Positions 31,309 to 41,420 of a DNA stretch of 64,000 bases are shown one piece after another. Numbering within the stretch: position 1 is the first letter of the stretch; each line of letters starts with the position of its first letter. Source of the DNA: Ganoderma boninense (taxonomy: Eukaryota; Basidiomycota; Agaricomycetes; Polyporales; Polyporaceae); contig CM035308.1 of NCBI GenBank assembly GCA_002900995.3, positions 2,666,001 through 2,730,000 of the forward strand, given 5' to 3'. The notes beneath the pieces were generated by a model, which made no database searches, was not told the origin of the DNA, and worked only from the letters and a program-made list of their open reading frames with translations. A program made the position numbers and the translations under genes.

Positions 31309-33311
31309 AGCGCGTTCTCGTCGCCCGTGTTGAATGGCGAGCCTTGAGTAACGTTCGAGGGGTAGTACTGGAGGAGCGCGGCGAGGTTGCTATCGGATAT
31401 GCCGGGGAAGTATTCCGCCTTGATATATGCCGAAAACTCATCGTCGGTCCTGTAGCAATGTACTTCTCAGCAGTGCACGAATGGCTACGGCTTGCGACCG
31501 ACGTGACTCAGGCTTACGTGGTATTTAGGGTAGGTAGGGCGAAGATGGTCCCCTTGTCATCGCAATCCTGATGGCCAGGAAGTCAGTGGAGGGGCACATG
31601 GTTGCCGAGACAGTCAACTTACACCATTGACGTAGGGAACCTTGGAAATGCTCCCCTCCAGCACAAGCTTCTGCAGATGGTCCACCAAGAACTTGCCGTC
31701 CGCACGAGGGATCCAAGTTACCTGAAACAGGAGCTTTCAAGTCAGTCGCCATCCCCTCGCCAGAAAGGGGGTACATATACCCACAAGAGCGCTGGAGTTC
31801 GCGGCGGCGCTCTGGATCGCCGACTTAAGGTTGGAAAACGGGACCTCCCGCAGACACTGCAGAGTGTCCGCAGCCCCAGAGCAGCCGGCCGTCGAGACCA
31901 CCACATCATACGTCCCTTGGCCTAGGGTTATGTCGCCGGTGGGCACGGGGGAGCCGGACTGTATGAACGCCCCGCGGAAGAGGCCCTCGGTGTTGCCGCC
32001 GTTCGTCGCCATTTGCAAGGAGACGGATTCCCCTCCTGCGCTCTCGCCCCATCTGCGATGCGAAAAGAGAAGTAGGTGAGGGCTTATATACGTACCCATG
32101 ATAACTTGCTAGGGAATGATGTGACGTACATGGTGACTTTCTCTGGATCGCCCCCAAACGCCACGATGTACTTGTTCACCCAACGAAGTGCCTCGCGTTC
32201 TGCGTGCGGAAACGTCAAGATCGCTCAGGGTCATCAATTCCTGTCCTTGGACGGAGCTGGTGTTAACTCACAGTCTTGCAAGCCTAGGTTTCCTACGCCT
32301 GCATCCTGCACTTCCTTGCCGGGAAGAAACCCAAATCCATTGAGGCTACACACAAGTTCCGTTAGAATGTGGACGGCTACGAGCAGCGCTAGAGATAGCG
32401 TACCGGTAGGTCATGCTGACGTATATGATGGGTTCTCCAAGTTTGATCGACCTCCGTACGATGGGCGTGCCATCATACCTTGTTCAGTCGTGAGCCTATG
32501 GTACAGCACAGAATGGGAAGGAGCGGTGCTCACGGGCTGGAACCGCCAGTGGAGAAGCCGCCTTACGACGCGGAGGCGACGGTCAATGTTGGACATGCGA
32601 TTCTAGACACTATTGGCCCTTACCTCCATAGATCCACTGTGAGCAAAGGTCGCAGGTTAGCATGCCTACGAAGTACAAAAGGGATTTTAAAATCACCACA
32701 GCAACAGGGAGCTTGGCATCCGGCTGTGTTCCAGAGGGCGCGATCACGTTGGTCGTCAAACCTTTGAACACGAGGTCCTCAGTACACATTAGCCAATGTC
32801 AGCACAAGCTCATAGCTACTTACAATCTTCGTCTTCGGTTGAGACGTTCCAGCTCCACTTGGTGAGAACAAAGAGGATCGTCTCCAGCGGCAATGACGAG
32901 AGTACGCTCGTAGGCAAAGACGACGACTGCTGCGGGCAGCTTGGCCCGTATGCAAGGGCTAGTTTTGTCCCATTGTATGAGTCATTAGGAACTGGAAGGC
33001 GGAACCGCAGGTCCCCAGTGCTGTCGTGAGTAGCATTTCCATTTCACCCCGTAAGTCAAGGATTGGGAATGAGAGACGTGCAGCAGGGAGACGTACGGCG
33101 GTTTGACATATGGGATGCCCAAATACTTGTCGACGGTCCCGACTGAAGTGCCGACAAATGTCCCATTGTCGAGCTTGACAGTGGGGAACAGGTCTAGGTG
33201 TTTCACTGGGAAGGCAGCGAGCCCAGAGCCGAACGGTGAGCCGGCGGCGGAGGCGCTGCCACATACGAAGAGGCAGGACAGAGCAAACGTCATGAAGCGC
33301 TTGAGGACCAT

Positions 33312-33935
33312 CCTAAGCTTGGACTTCGATACTTACTCCGACAGTCCCGTGGAGGCTTCAGAGGCAGATCGAATTGGGAGCATTCCCACCGCTGATATTT
33401 ATGCAGCGCAAGGCGTCCACTGTCACAATCACCTCCGCTGTCATCCTCGCAAGTGAAATAACCAACGGAAAGATTGCACCAGACTTACGCACCTGGAATT
33501 ACGAGGTAGTTTGAATCATGTTGTCGCTTCGATGTTCTGCGAACTATCCTTAAATTGAGAAACATCGAGTAAGTAGTAGCCAAAACGTTAACCCCCTGAG
33601 CCATGTTTTGCCGTGATTCAGTGCGAGCTTGGCACATCAGAGGCTGATGATCTAGCTTCAAGTTCCCGAAGACATATTATGATTCAGACTAGTACCGCAG
33701 TTGAACTTGAGAACAGTTGCCACTGCATCATCGTGGCTGCGTGAGGAGTATCAGATCTTCGTGAAATGATAGGTAGGTTCTGAACCGATGATAAGAGTGA
33801 GAATGTAGACTTGCAAAACGTACGCGCTTCCAAGTTCCAACTGAGTAAACTCGGGAGTTTGAGACATCATGATGGTGGCGGTCTTGTGGGAGGTTGCTGT
33901 GCCGCAGCTCGCATTGATCAAGTTCGACTGCATCT
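33312..33935. other. Upstream region of esterase A, duplicated upstream of esterase B
   Basis: The part at about 33600-33930 is visibly homologous to about 48100-48370, upstream of esterase B; shared pieces include CAGTGyGAGCT and GGTGGCGGTCTTGTG. A TATA-like ATAAAT (rc of ATTTATG at 33397-33403) lies about 86 bp before the esterase A ATG. Confidence 0.6.
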
Positions 33936-34817
33936 GGAAAACCAGCCTTTGCCAATGAGATATGAAAAGGTATAATTAGAAAATATTAGACTATTAGAAT
34001 AGTAGTAACATGTTAGGTAATATTTGAGAGGTCCCCAGAAAGAGTAGTTCCACAATAGCACTAAATAGTGCAGAGTAGCACTACAGTAGCATGCGGTAGA
34101 CATATGAATAAGACTGAACATTGTTTGGACTGGTTTTATAAAGCTTTAAACACAATATAAGCATGCCATACTCAAAGACAAGCATACTGCAAAAGCTGCA
34201 AATTTTAATAAAACATTTATTACTGCCACCACCCAGGATTGAACCCTCAGCCTCTTGCTTTTCCGGCACAGCACTAAGCTATGCAAACAGCTTAGCCCAC
34301 TACACCACAAGGGCTTATACTAAACAAGGTGGTATAGACTATATGTACCCCCTGCTGCTGGACTTGGGAAAAATTGAGAGATGTAGGTCAACTTCAACAT
34401 CAATATATCTTGTGTTCATTCTATGTTATAGGCTTATATAGGGTATGTGACATATATACTTATGTACATTGATTAGACTACAATTATCTATTCAAGTTGC
34501 TGTTACATTGATACTTAGGATTTTTATTTAGACTTTGTTGAGGCTGTCTAGTCTTGGCTAGTAAAATAGATTGATTGGGCTTATATCTGAGGCATTCAAT
34601 TAAGATTGACTATGTATAACAATATTAGTATACTGCAGTAGCAACTAGTAGCACTAAATAGCACTACAATAGATTGGGTTAGATGCAGTAGTTCTAGTTT
34701 GTATAATATAGATAGGTCTCTTTTGTAGTAGCTCTCAGATAGATAGCATTAGTACTTTATTAGAATAAGATATTATAATAGTACATATTATTACACATTG
34801 GCAAAAGCTGGTTTTCC
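33936..34817. mobile_element. AT-rich TIR element of 882 bp
   Basis: Ends are 22-bp inverted repeats with one mismatch: GGAAAACCAGCCTTTGCCAA at 33936-33955 and its near reverse complement at 34796-34817. The interior is much more AT-rich than the neighbourhood and contains recurring TAGCACTA motifs. It holds a tRNA-like segment (34235-34314) and no transposase. No clean target duplication is visible: the left flank is esterase-upstream sequence and the right flank is exonuclease coding sequence, so the site was probably rearranged. Confidence 0.72.
34235..34314 (-). ncRNA. tRNA-like segment with A- and B-box motifs (SINE-like)
   Basis: On the minus strand TGGTGTAGTGGGCTAAG (rc 34291-34307) resembles a pol III A box and GGTTCAATCC (rc 34236-34245) a B box, about 46 nt apart. 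The acceptor ends do not pair, so it is not a functional tRNA. It is more likely the head of a tRNA-derived retroposon or a decayed tRNA captured inside the AT-rich element. Confidence 0.5.
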
Positions 34818-34871
34818 TGACGCACCAACTTTCTGAATCCGCACGCATCGAAGGAGGGTCAAAAGACTCGC
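34818..34871 (-). pseudogene. Fragment of the exonuclease gene on the far side of Gypsy-1 copy 2
   Basis: Joined directly to 41421 after removing Gypsy-1 copy 2 and one CTCGC copy, the minus-strand frame continues as LLTLLRCVRIQKVGAS, the stretch expected before the second half of a DEDD exonuclease. It then runs into the AT-rich TIR element. Confidence 0.65.
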
Positions 34872-35330
34872 TGTTACGACTGGCTGTCGAGTAAGATCAG
34901 GGAGGAGGCTTACGAGACGAGCAAGGGCGTCGACGAGCACTTGTGCAGCGAGAGCGGAGCAGGGCTCGACAGTCAGGCTGGAGACAAGATGTATTGAGCG
35001 AGTAACTAACGAGCGAGAATACAGCGAGGCTTACCTGGAGACAAGAGGTCGAAACTGAGGTCTCCAGGTAGCAAAGTACAGGTCTTATATACATGTAGCG
35101 GACAATGGGAACCAGGGACAATAGGTAACTATGGACACGGGAACCAGTGGAAGAACAATGGTATGTAGTACAATGACGACGGGAACAATGGGTAACAGGA
35201 GTTATTGTACTGCAAGAACAAGGGACAGGTTTGCTAAACAACGGAGGACAATAAGGACGACGCGGGAGGCAAACAGTCCGAAAAGGGAAAGAGAGATGCC
35301 GGGTAGGCGCCGAGCGTGCCGTTCATGACA
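34872..35330 (-). repeat. Gypsy-1 copy 2, 3' LTR
   Basis: 459 bp, same structure as the copy 1 LTRs: TG...CA ends, TATATAAG box and stem-loop. Confidence 0.96.
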
Positions 35331-35362
35331 ATACCCCCCTCCTAAGGATCGTGTCCTCACGA

Positions 35363-38300
35363 TCAAGTCTTCTTGTTGAGAGGGCCAGGAGCGTCGGGAT
35401 GTGTCGAATGAAACTTTTGCAGCACTTTTGGCGCATTTGCTAGATCCGACACGTCTTCCCAGCTATCGTGTTCAGGGCCCCAGCCCTTCCAGTGAACCAG
35501 ATACTGTAGTTTCTTCCACCGCCCATACCGACGTGACTCTAACACTTCCTCTACTTCGTACTCTTCCTCTCCTTCCACTTCAAGAGCTGCAGGTTCAGGG
35601 GGATGCCGACCGGGAAGTTGGCTTTCTTTGTGTGGGTGTAGGAGCATTACGTGGAACACTGGGTGGAGTCCCATGTCTTTGGGGAGCTTGAGCTCGTAAG
35701 CCAAGTTGCCCACCTTGCGCTTGACAGGGTACGGGCCAGCGTACCGGTCCACCAGTTTCCGAGAGACTCCAGGGACCCGGAAGTTCCTCGTGTCGAGCCA
35801 CACCTTCTGACCCTCCTTGAACTCTGGAGCAGTGGAGACGTAGCGATCATAGTACTCCTTCATCCGCTCTGCTGCCAGGGTTAAGGCTGAGGTCGCATCC
35901 TCCCTTGCCTGCCGCAACTCCTCTCTTCGTTCATCTGCCGTGGGCACCGTGGTGGATAGCATCGGAACGTGGAACTGAGGTTCATAGCCGTACATGAGGT
36001 AAAACGGCGAGTACCCTGTGGATGAATGTACGCGCGAGTTGAAGCAGTATTCTGCTGTTGGCAGCCACTTGACCCAATCATCGCGGCGCCTCGAGCAGTA
36101 CATCCGCAGGTACGCCTCTATCTCCTGGTTCCATCGCTCCGACTGCCCATCCGTCTGTGGATGGTAGGCTGTGGACAATGCGCTTTCTATATCGAGGCCT
36201 TTAAGGATTGCACGGAAGAGCTTGCTAGAGAACTGGGGCCCCCGATCAGAGATGATCTTTCGCGGGAGTCCATGTAGACGGAACCATTCTCTAATGAAGT
36301 TGTCTGCAGTCCCTTCCGTGTCGATCTCCTCGGTGCATGGAATAAGGTGAATCATCTTTCCATGCCGATCAGCAATAAGCTGGAGCGCGTTGTATCCGTC
36401 CACCTCCGGTAGTCCAGTGATGAAGTCGCAGGTAACTACTTGGCCTGGGCCGTCCGGGATTTCGTTGGGTTGAAGGGGACCGTGTGGCTTAGCATGCGAA
36501 GTCTTGCCACGGCGACAAGTGTCGCAGGTCTCAACGTAATCCTTAATGAACTTTGCCATGCCCGGCCACCAATAGTTCCGTGTAACCAACTCCACCGTCT
36601 TTGCCTGGCCAGGGTGTCCAGCAGGCGGGAGGTCGTGGTGAATGCGCACTATCTCTGCTCGGAGCGCGTCGTCTTTGGGGACATAAACTCGGCCGCGGTA
36701 GAGCAGCAGGCCTTGTTCTGTGTTCCAGTCCACCAAATTGTTCTGTAGACGTGCTGGCCCTAGCTTATCGAGCTTGCTGAGTGCCTCTGCGACTTCCTGC
36801 TCACGCTCTCCACATTCTCGAATGCGGCGGAGCAGTGCCTTTTCTGGTACCACTGACATGTGCCCTCTCTTGGCTGCCAGTACTCGGAAGCGATCGGGTT
36901 GCAACATGACTCGGTTCAGGTTGTCATCGGCATCGTCCTTCTGGTGATCGGGCCTGCGTGACAGTGCGTCTGCCCTACCATTGGAGGTGCCCGGCTTGTG
37001 TGCAATGACGAAGTCGAACCGTGACAGGTAGAGAGCCCATCGTGCCTGCCTGCGTGTGAGGTTTTGTGCGGTCTTCCAGTACTCGAGGTTCTTGTGGTCC
37101 GACTGGATCTCGAACACACTAGGAAGACCCTCGAGGTAGTGGCGCCAGGCCTGCAGGGCACGGATGATAGTGAGCATCTCCTTGTCATAGATCTCGTAGT
37201 TGCATTCCGCATCGCTCATTGACTCAGAGTGGAAAGCTACAGGGTGCCATTTGCCGTCCTCCCCCTCCTGAGACAGAACCGCACTGGTAGCATACCCGGA
37301 TGCATCGACTTCGATGCGGGTTTTGCGGTCTGGGTCATACATGCTCAGGACAGGGCTTTCAGTGAAACGATGTTTGAGCTCATCGAATGCTGATTGCTCT
37401 TCGGCACCCCATTGCCAGGGAGCATTACCCGTGAGACGGTCGAGAGGTTTGCATACTGCACTGAAGTCCTTAATGAACCGCCTGTAGAAATTCGCAAAAC
37501 CGCAGAACTTCCGTACATCTGAGGCGTTCTGAGGGACAGGCCATTCTGCAATACCCCTGACCTTCACTGGGTCCATCTCCACACAGTTCTCCAAGACGAG
37601 CACACCTAGGTACTCAACCTTCGGCTGTTCGAATTCGCACTTTTCTGGCTTGCAGAACAGGTCGTGCTCTGCCAGACGCTTCAGGACCTCACGCACCAAT
37701 GTGCGATGCTCCTCGATGTCGTTGGTGAATATGAGGATGTCGTCGAGGTAGATAGTGATTTTGCCGAGTATGATGAGGTCCTTGAAGATGTCGTTCATGA
37801 GCGCAGAGAATGTACTGGGCGAGTTAGCCAGTCCGAAGTACATCACGTTCGGTTCGAACAGTCCACGATTGGTAACAAAGGCAGCCTTCTATTCATCACC
37901 GGTCTTAATCCGCACATTGTTGTATCCCCAACGGATGTCAAGCTTTGTAAAGTACTTGGCCCTCTTGAGTCGATCCATCAAGTCCGACACCAGCGGCAGC
38001 GGGTATCGGTTCTTAATGGTGATGTCGTTCAATCGCCGGTAGTCCTGTACAGGACGTAGGCTGCCATCCTTCTTTTTAACGAAGAAGAATGGTGACGACA
38101 TCGGTGACTTCGACTCTTGAATATATCCTTTGGCCAAGTTCTCGCTAAGGAACTTGTCAAGCTCAACCTGCTCGCTGGGCGACAGGGGGTACACCTTGGA
38201 ATGGAACATCCTAGCATCTGGTACGAGTTCTATAGCGTGGTCGTAGGGTCCGTGCTCAGGTAGACGTTCGGACGCCTCTTTCGAGAACACACGCAGATAC

Positions 38301-39139
38301 TCGTGGTACTGGGGAGGTACGATCTCTTCAACAGGACGGACTTCCTTCTTCTGGTACTCTTGTTCAGCGAGCTGTTGAGAGTACGTGTAGCTCGCCGACA
38401 CAAAGATCTTAGGGGTACCTCGAAGTCGTCGTCCATCTTCTAGCGCATTGAGAAGAGACTCCTCAGTGCCATCCCATTCCGGCAGAAAACCTGGTGGTGG
38501 AGGCCTATCTTCCTCCTCCTCCTCGACCATTACGGCCGTGCATATCCTACCCATCATCTTTGCCTTCCGCACCCGTCGAGAACCATTGCGCGCCGTAAGC
38601 CGTACCTCCGTATCACGCGCTTTGGTCTCAACAGGTTTGGGTGCCTTCCGATGAGCCAGACATGCCTCTGGACATCTCGATAGGCGCAGTGAGCCACGTT
38701 CCCAATCGACTTCAGGGTTGTGCTCGCACAGCCAGTCCAGGCCAATGATCACATCCTCTTCTCCTATGTCTGTCACCACAAACACCACCTTCTCTCGGTG
38801 GTCTCCAATCGCCATATCCAACACGGCAACTTCCGTGATCGTCCCATCACGGTTCTCAGTACCATCTATGTTGTACAGAGGAATTGGCCTTGCCAACTTC
38901 CTTGTCGTAACCTGGTTCTTCTCTACGAACCGTTTATGTAAAAACTTAGTAGTAGCTCCACTATCTACCATTGCTACTATGTCCTTATGTCGCTGCTTGC
39001 CAATTAACCGTACCGGTATATGAAAGTGTTGACCACTGTGATTTACTTCATATACAAACGCGGAACTCAGTACAGAAAATCGACTATTACTACAAGAGCC
39101 GGCACGCGCAGCGTCCAGTGTGGCTCTAATCAGAAACCC
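35363..39139 (-). pseudogene. Gypsy-1 copy 2 pol: protease, RT, RNase H, integrase, chromodomain
   Basis: After -1 frameshift at 39133-39139 the frame encodes protease (VDSGAT), RT (YLDDILIF), RNase H, integrase (HHCC region, CDF/SDRGPQF, HPQTDGQSERW) and a C-terminal chromodomain with YLVHWKGW. The only interruption is TAG at 37889-37891 between GDE and KAAF in RT, identical in copy 1. Relatives normally have Trp there (TGG to TAG). The integrase frame lacks the extra base seen in copy 1. Confidence 0.93.
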
Positions 39140-40590
39140 TCCTTCTTCTCGGCAGTTGTAAGGGCCGCGATCTTCTCCTCCATCGCCTTGAGCTGGGCCT
39201 GAAGGGCCGCTACTTCCGTGGTCGCAGTGGACGAGGAAGCGGCTTGCTGACTCTTCAGCCGTGGACAGTCATACTTGTGATGTCCGGGCTGGCCACAGAT
39301 GTAGCAGTTTCCTGAGAACGGCTTCTTCCCAGTAGCAGCCGCCTTCTCCCCCTTCTTCTTCCATCCAAACGACTTCGGCCATTCTTCCTCTCTGGTGACG
39401 AGGGCCTGGTCGAGTGACAGCGCCACCTTCTGGATTTTGGTGAGGTCCGAGATGTCGTGAGCACTGGTGGCGAGGACATCCCAGAGCCTGGGAGGCAGGC
39501 CAGAGCGGTAGCGTTCGCGTTTGTCCTCGTCGCCGAAGCCGGTTCGAGCCGCAGCTGCATTGAACTGTGCCGTATACTCTTGGACCGTGCCAACCTTGCG
39601 GTACGCCTTGCAAAGCTTGACTAGTTCAGCGATGGCAGCCTCCTTGTCGTCGGCTGCACAGAAGTGCTCCTTGAAGGCAGTTTTGAACGCATCGTAGTCT
39701 GCCCAAGGGCTGGTTCCACCAGCAAGCATGACAATGTGGGGGCCAGCCCAAGCCGCTGCTCCTTCGGTGAGCCTACTGAGGATGGTCATCCATACCACTT
39801 CCGGGGGTGTGCCAACTGCCACCGCTGTGAGGGTGGTGTAGTAGATCTGGGCTGCAGACACAAAGCGGAGACCATCCTGGGCGGACTTCCCATCGTAGTC
39901 ACGTGGGGCGATCTGGGTAAGGAGTTTGGAGGTATCGAATGGTGGAGCAGGGGCCGGGGTAGTCATAGCGGGTGTGGACGGTCGACTGGGTGCAGCCGAT
40001 GATGATGAAGAGGATGAGGGTTGTGGAGTGTTGAGACTGATGGTTTCTTGCTTGGGTTCCTTCTTTACTTCCGGCTTTTTCTCTGCCTTTGGGAGTTTAG
40101 AAGTTGAAGCAACGGGGGAAGCAGGAGTCGAGGTTCGTCGTTGTCCAAGACGTTCTGCGACGAGTTCAAGAGTCTTGTCAAGAATGGGAGACCCTGTTGA
40201 TCGTGCGGGACTGGGGATTCGACTTTGGACACGACTCTGGGGTTGTGAGGTTGGGCGTGAGGCGGGGCGTGATGAGGGATTCCTGGATGCGATAAGGGCG
40301 GCTTGGCGAGCTGGGGGCCGGCTTGGGTCTCGGTGTGGTGGTGCTGGAGGGTTGGTGAGGCGATCACGGATGAGACCTTCGTGCTCTGGTTCAGCTCGTA
40401 GGTGAGGTGCAATAAGTGCGCGATTCTCAGGAGTATCAGGAAATCTCCAGTGCCAGTTAGGGCATGGTTGTTGTGCACAGACGACCCAATCGCCAAGAGT
40501 GTTCGCTAAGTATTTGTGCTGAACTTCGGTGGGGTGGAAGATATGTGGTTTTCTTTCGCAAGCCAGGATGACAGGGTGTCTCGCTTCCTA
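39130..40590 (-). CDS. Gypsy-1 copy 2 Gag
   Basis: Open frame with the same Gag core and CCHC knuckle (CYICGQPGHHKYDC) as copy 1, ending in TGA at 39130. The frame is open upstream to about 40590, where a TAG is preceded by a possible 3' splice site (TTCCTGGTATAG). There is no in-frame ATG before the core methionine at 39966. The N-terminal ~70 residues (about 40380-40590) differ strongly from copy 1 while keeping the HPT and QPCP motifs. Confidence 0.85.
39133..39139 (-). promoter_or_regulatory. -1 frameshift heptamer GGGTTTC, copy 2
   Basis: Same G GGT TTC TGA arrangement as copy 1, conserved together with the downstream pol frame. Confidence 0.85.
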
Positions 40591-40947
40591 TACCAGGAAT
40601 AGAAACGGCAGGTGCACGATCCGACACTGTCTGCTCAGCCTCCTCGGCCTATTGCTGTGTCTTAGCCCAAGGGACACGGGCCCAAGGGTGTTCTGCCTTG
40701 GCTTTGTTTCGCTGCCTTTCTCTAGCCTCCCACGCCGTGAGGCGGACCACTTCTGTCAGTACCGGGGTCTCGTGTTAGGAGCTTTCTGCGTACTGTACCA
40801 CTAAGAGTGGCAAGCCTCAGGTTGCGCCGAGACCACGTCCGATGGTGTGACTAGAGCGCGCACTACGCTAGGCCAACACAGAGGATCTAAGTGCGTACCG
40901 TACGAGAGGGAAAGAGTGTGGGTGGAGTACGCCGGTGCTCATATAGA

Positions 40948-40958
40948 AGTTTCGACCT
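40948..40958 (-). promoter_or_regulatory. Self-complementary primer-binding site, copy 2
   Basis: AGGTCGAAACT on the minus strand, two bases from the 5' LTR, complementary to AGTTTCGACCT in the LTR (plus-strand complement at 41135-41145). Conserved with copy 1. Confidence 0.8.
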
Positions 40959-40960
40959 AA

Positions 40961-41420
40961 TGTTACGACTGGCTGTCGAGTAAGATCAGGGAGGAGGCTT
41001 ACGAGACGAGCAAGGGCGTCGACGAGCACTTGTGCAGCGAGAGCAGAGCAGGGCTCGACAGTCAGGCTGGAGACAAGATGTATTGAGCGAGTAACTAACG
41101 AGCGAGAATACAGCGAGGCTTACCTGGAGACAAGAGGTCGAAACTGAGGTCTCCAGGTAGCAAAGTACAGGTCTTATATACATGTAGCGGACAATGGGAA
41201 CCAGGGACAATAGGTAACTATGGACACGGGAACCAGTGGAAGAACAATGGTATGTAGTACAATGACGACGGGAACAATGGGTAACAGGAGTTATTGTACT
41301 GCAAGAACAAGGGACAGGTTTGCTAAACAATGGAGGACAATAAGGACGACGCGGGAGGCAAACAGTCCAAAAAGGGAAAGAGAGACGCCAGGGTAGGCAC
41401 CGAGCGTGCCATTCATGACA
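40961..41420 (-). repeat. Gypsy-1 copy 2, 5' LTR
   Basis: 460 bp; one inserted base and several CpG-type transitions relative to 34872-35330. Confidence 0.95.

Larger units (their letters stand above)
29657..33311 (-). pseudogene. Type-B carboxylesterase/lipase A, disrupted
   Basis: A paralogue of the intact esterases at 44617, 48736 and 57680. It starts at 33311 with a signal peptide ending near SASAAG, then LDNGTFVGTSVGTVDKYLGIP. The nucleophile elbow RWGESAGG (about 32030-32050) and His segment GSFHGTDV (about 29900) are present. Three lesions: the acid motif reads DCDDKGT (AAG at 31553-31555) where all paralogues have DCDDEGT, a 729-bp TIR element at 29936-30664 splits the SKR exon, and a solo Gypsy-1 LTR at 30849-31308 splits the next upstream exon. 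It has also lost the intron that follows the 8-nt exon of its paralogues. If ever made, the protein would be secreted and catalytically impaired. Confidence 0.9.
34872..41420 (-). mobile_element. Gypsy-1 copy 2, full length
   Basis: 6549 bp, LTRs 34872-35330 and 40961-41420, target duplication CTCGC at 34867-34871 and 41421-41425. The LTRs differ by about six substitutions and one indel, mostly CG to CA/TG changes, so it is older than copy 1. gag and pol are open except for the shared amber codon at 37889-37891. It retains the hAT empty site (38409-38416) and interrupts a zinc-domain/exonuclease gene. Confidence 0.96.

Noticed and set aside
34235..34314. Functional tRNA gene in the AT-rich element
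   Set aside because: A and B boxes are present but the acceptor stem does not pair and no clean cloverleaf forms.
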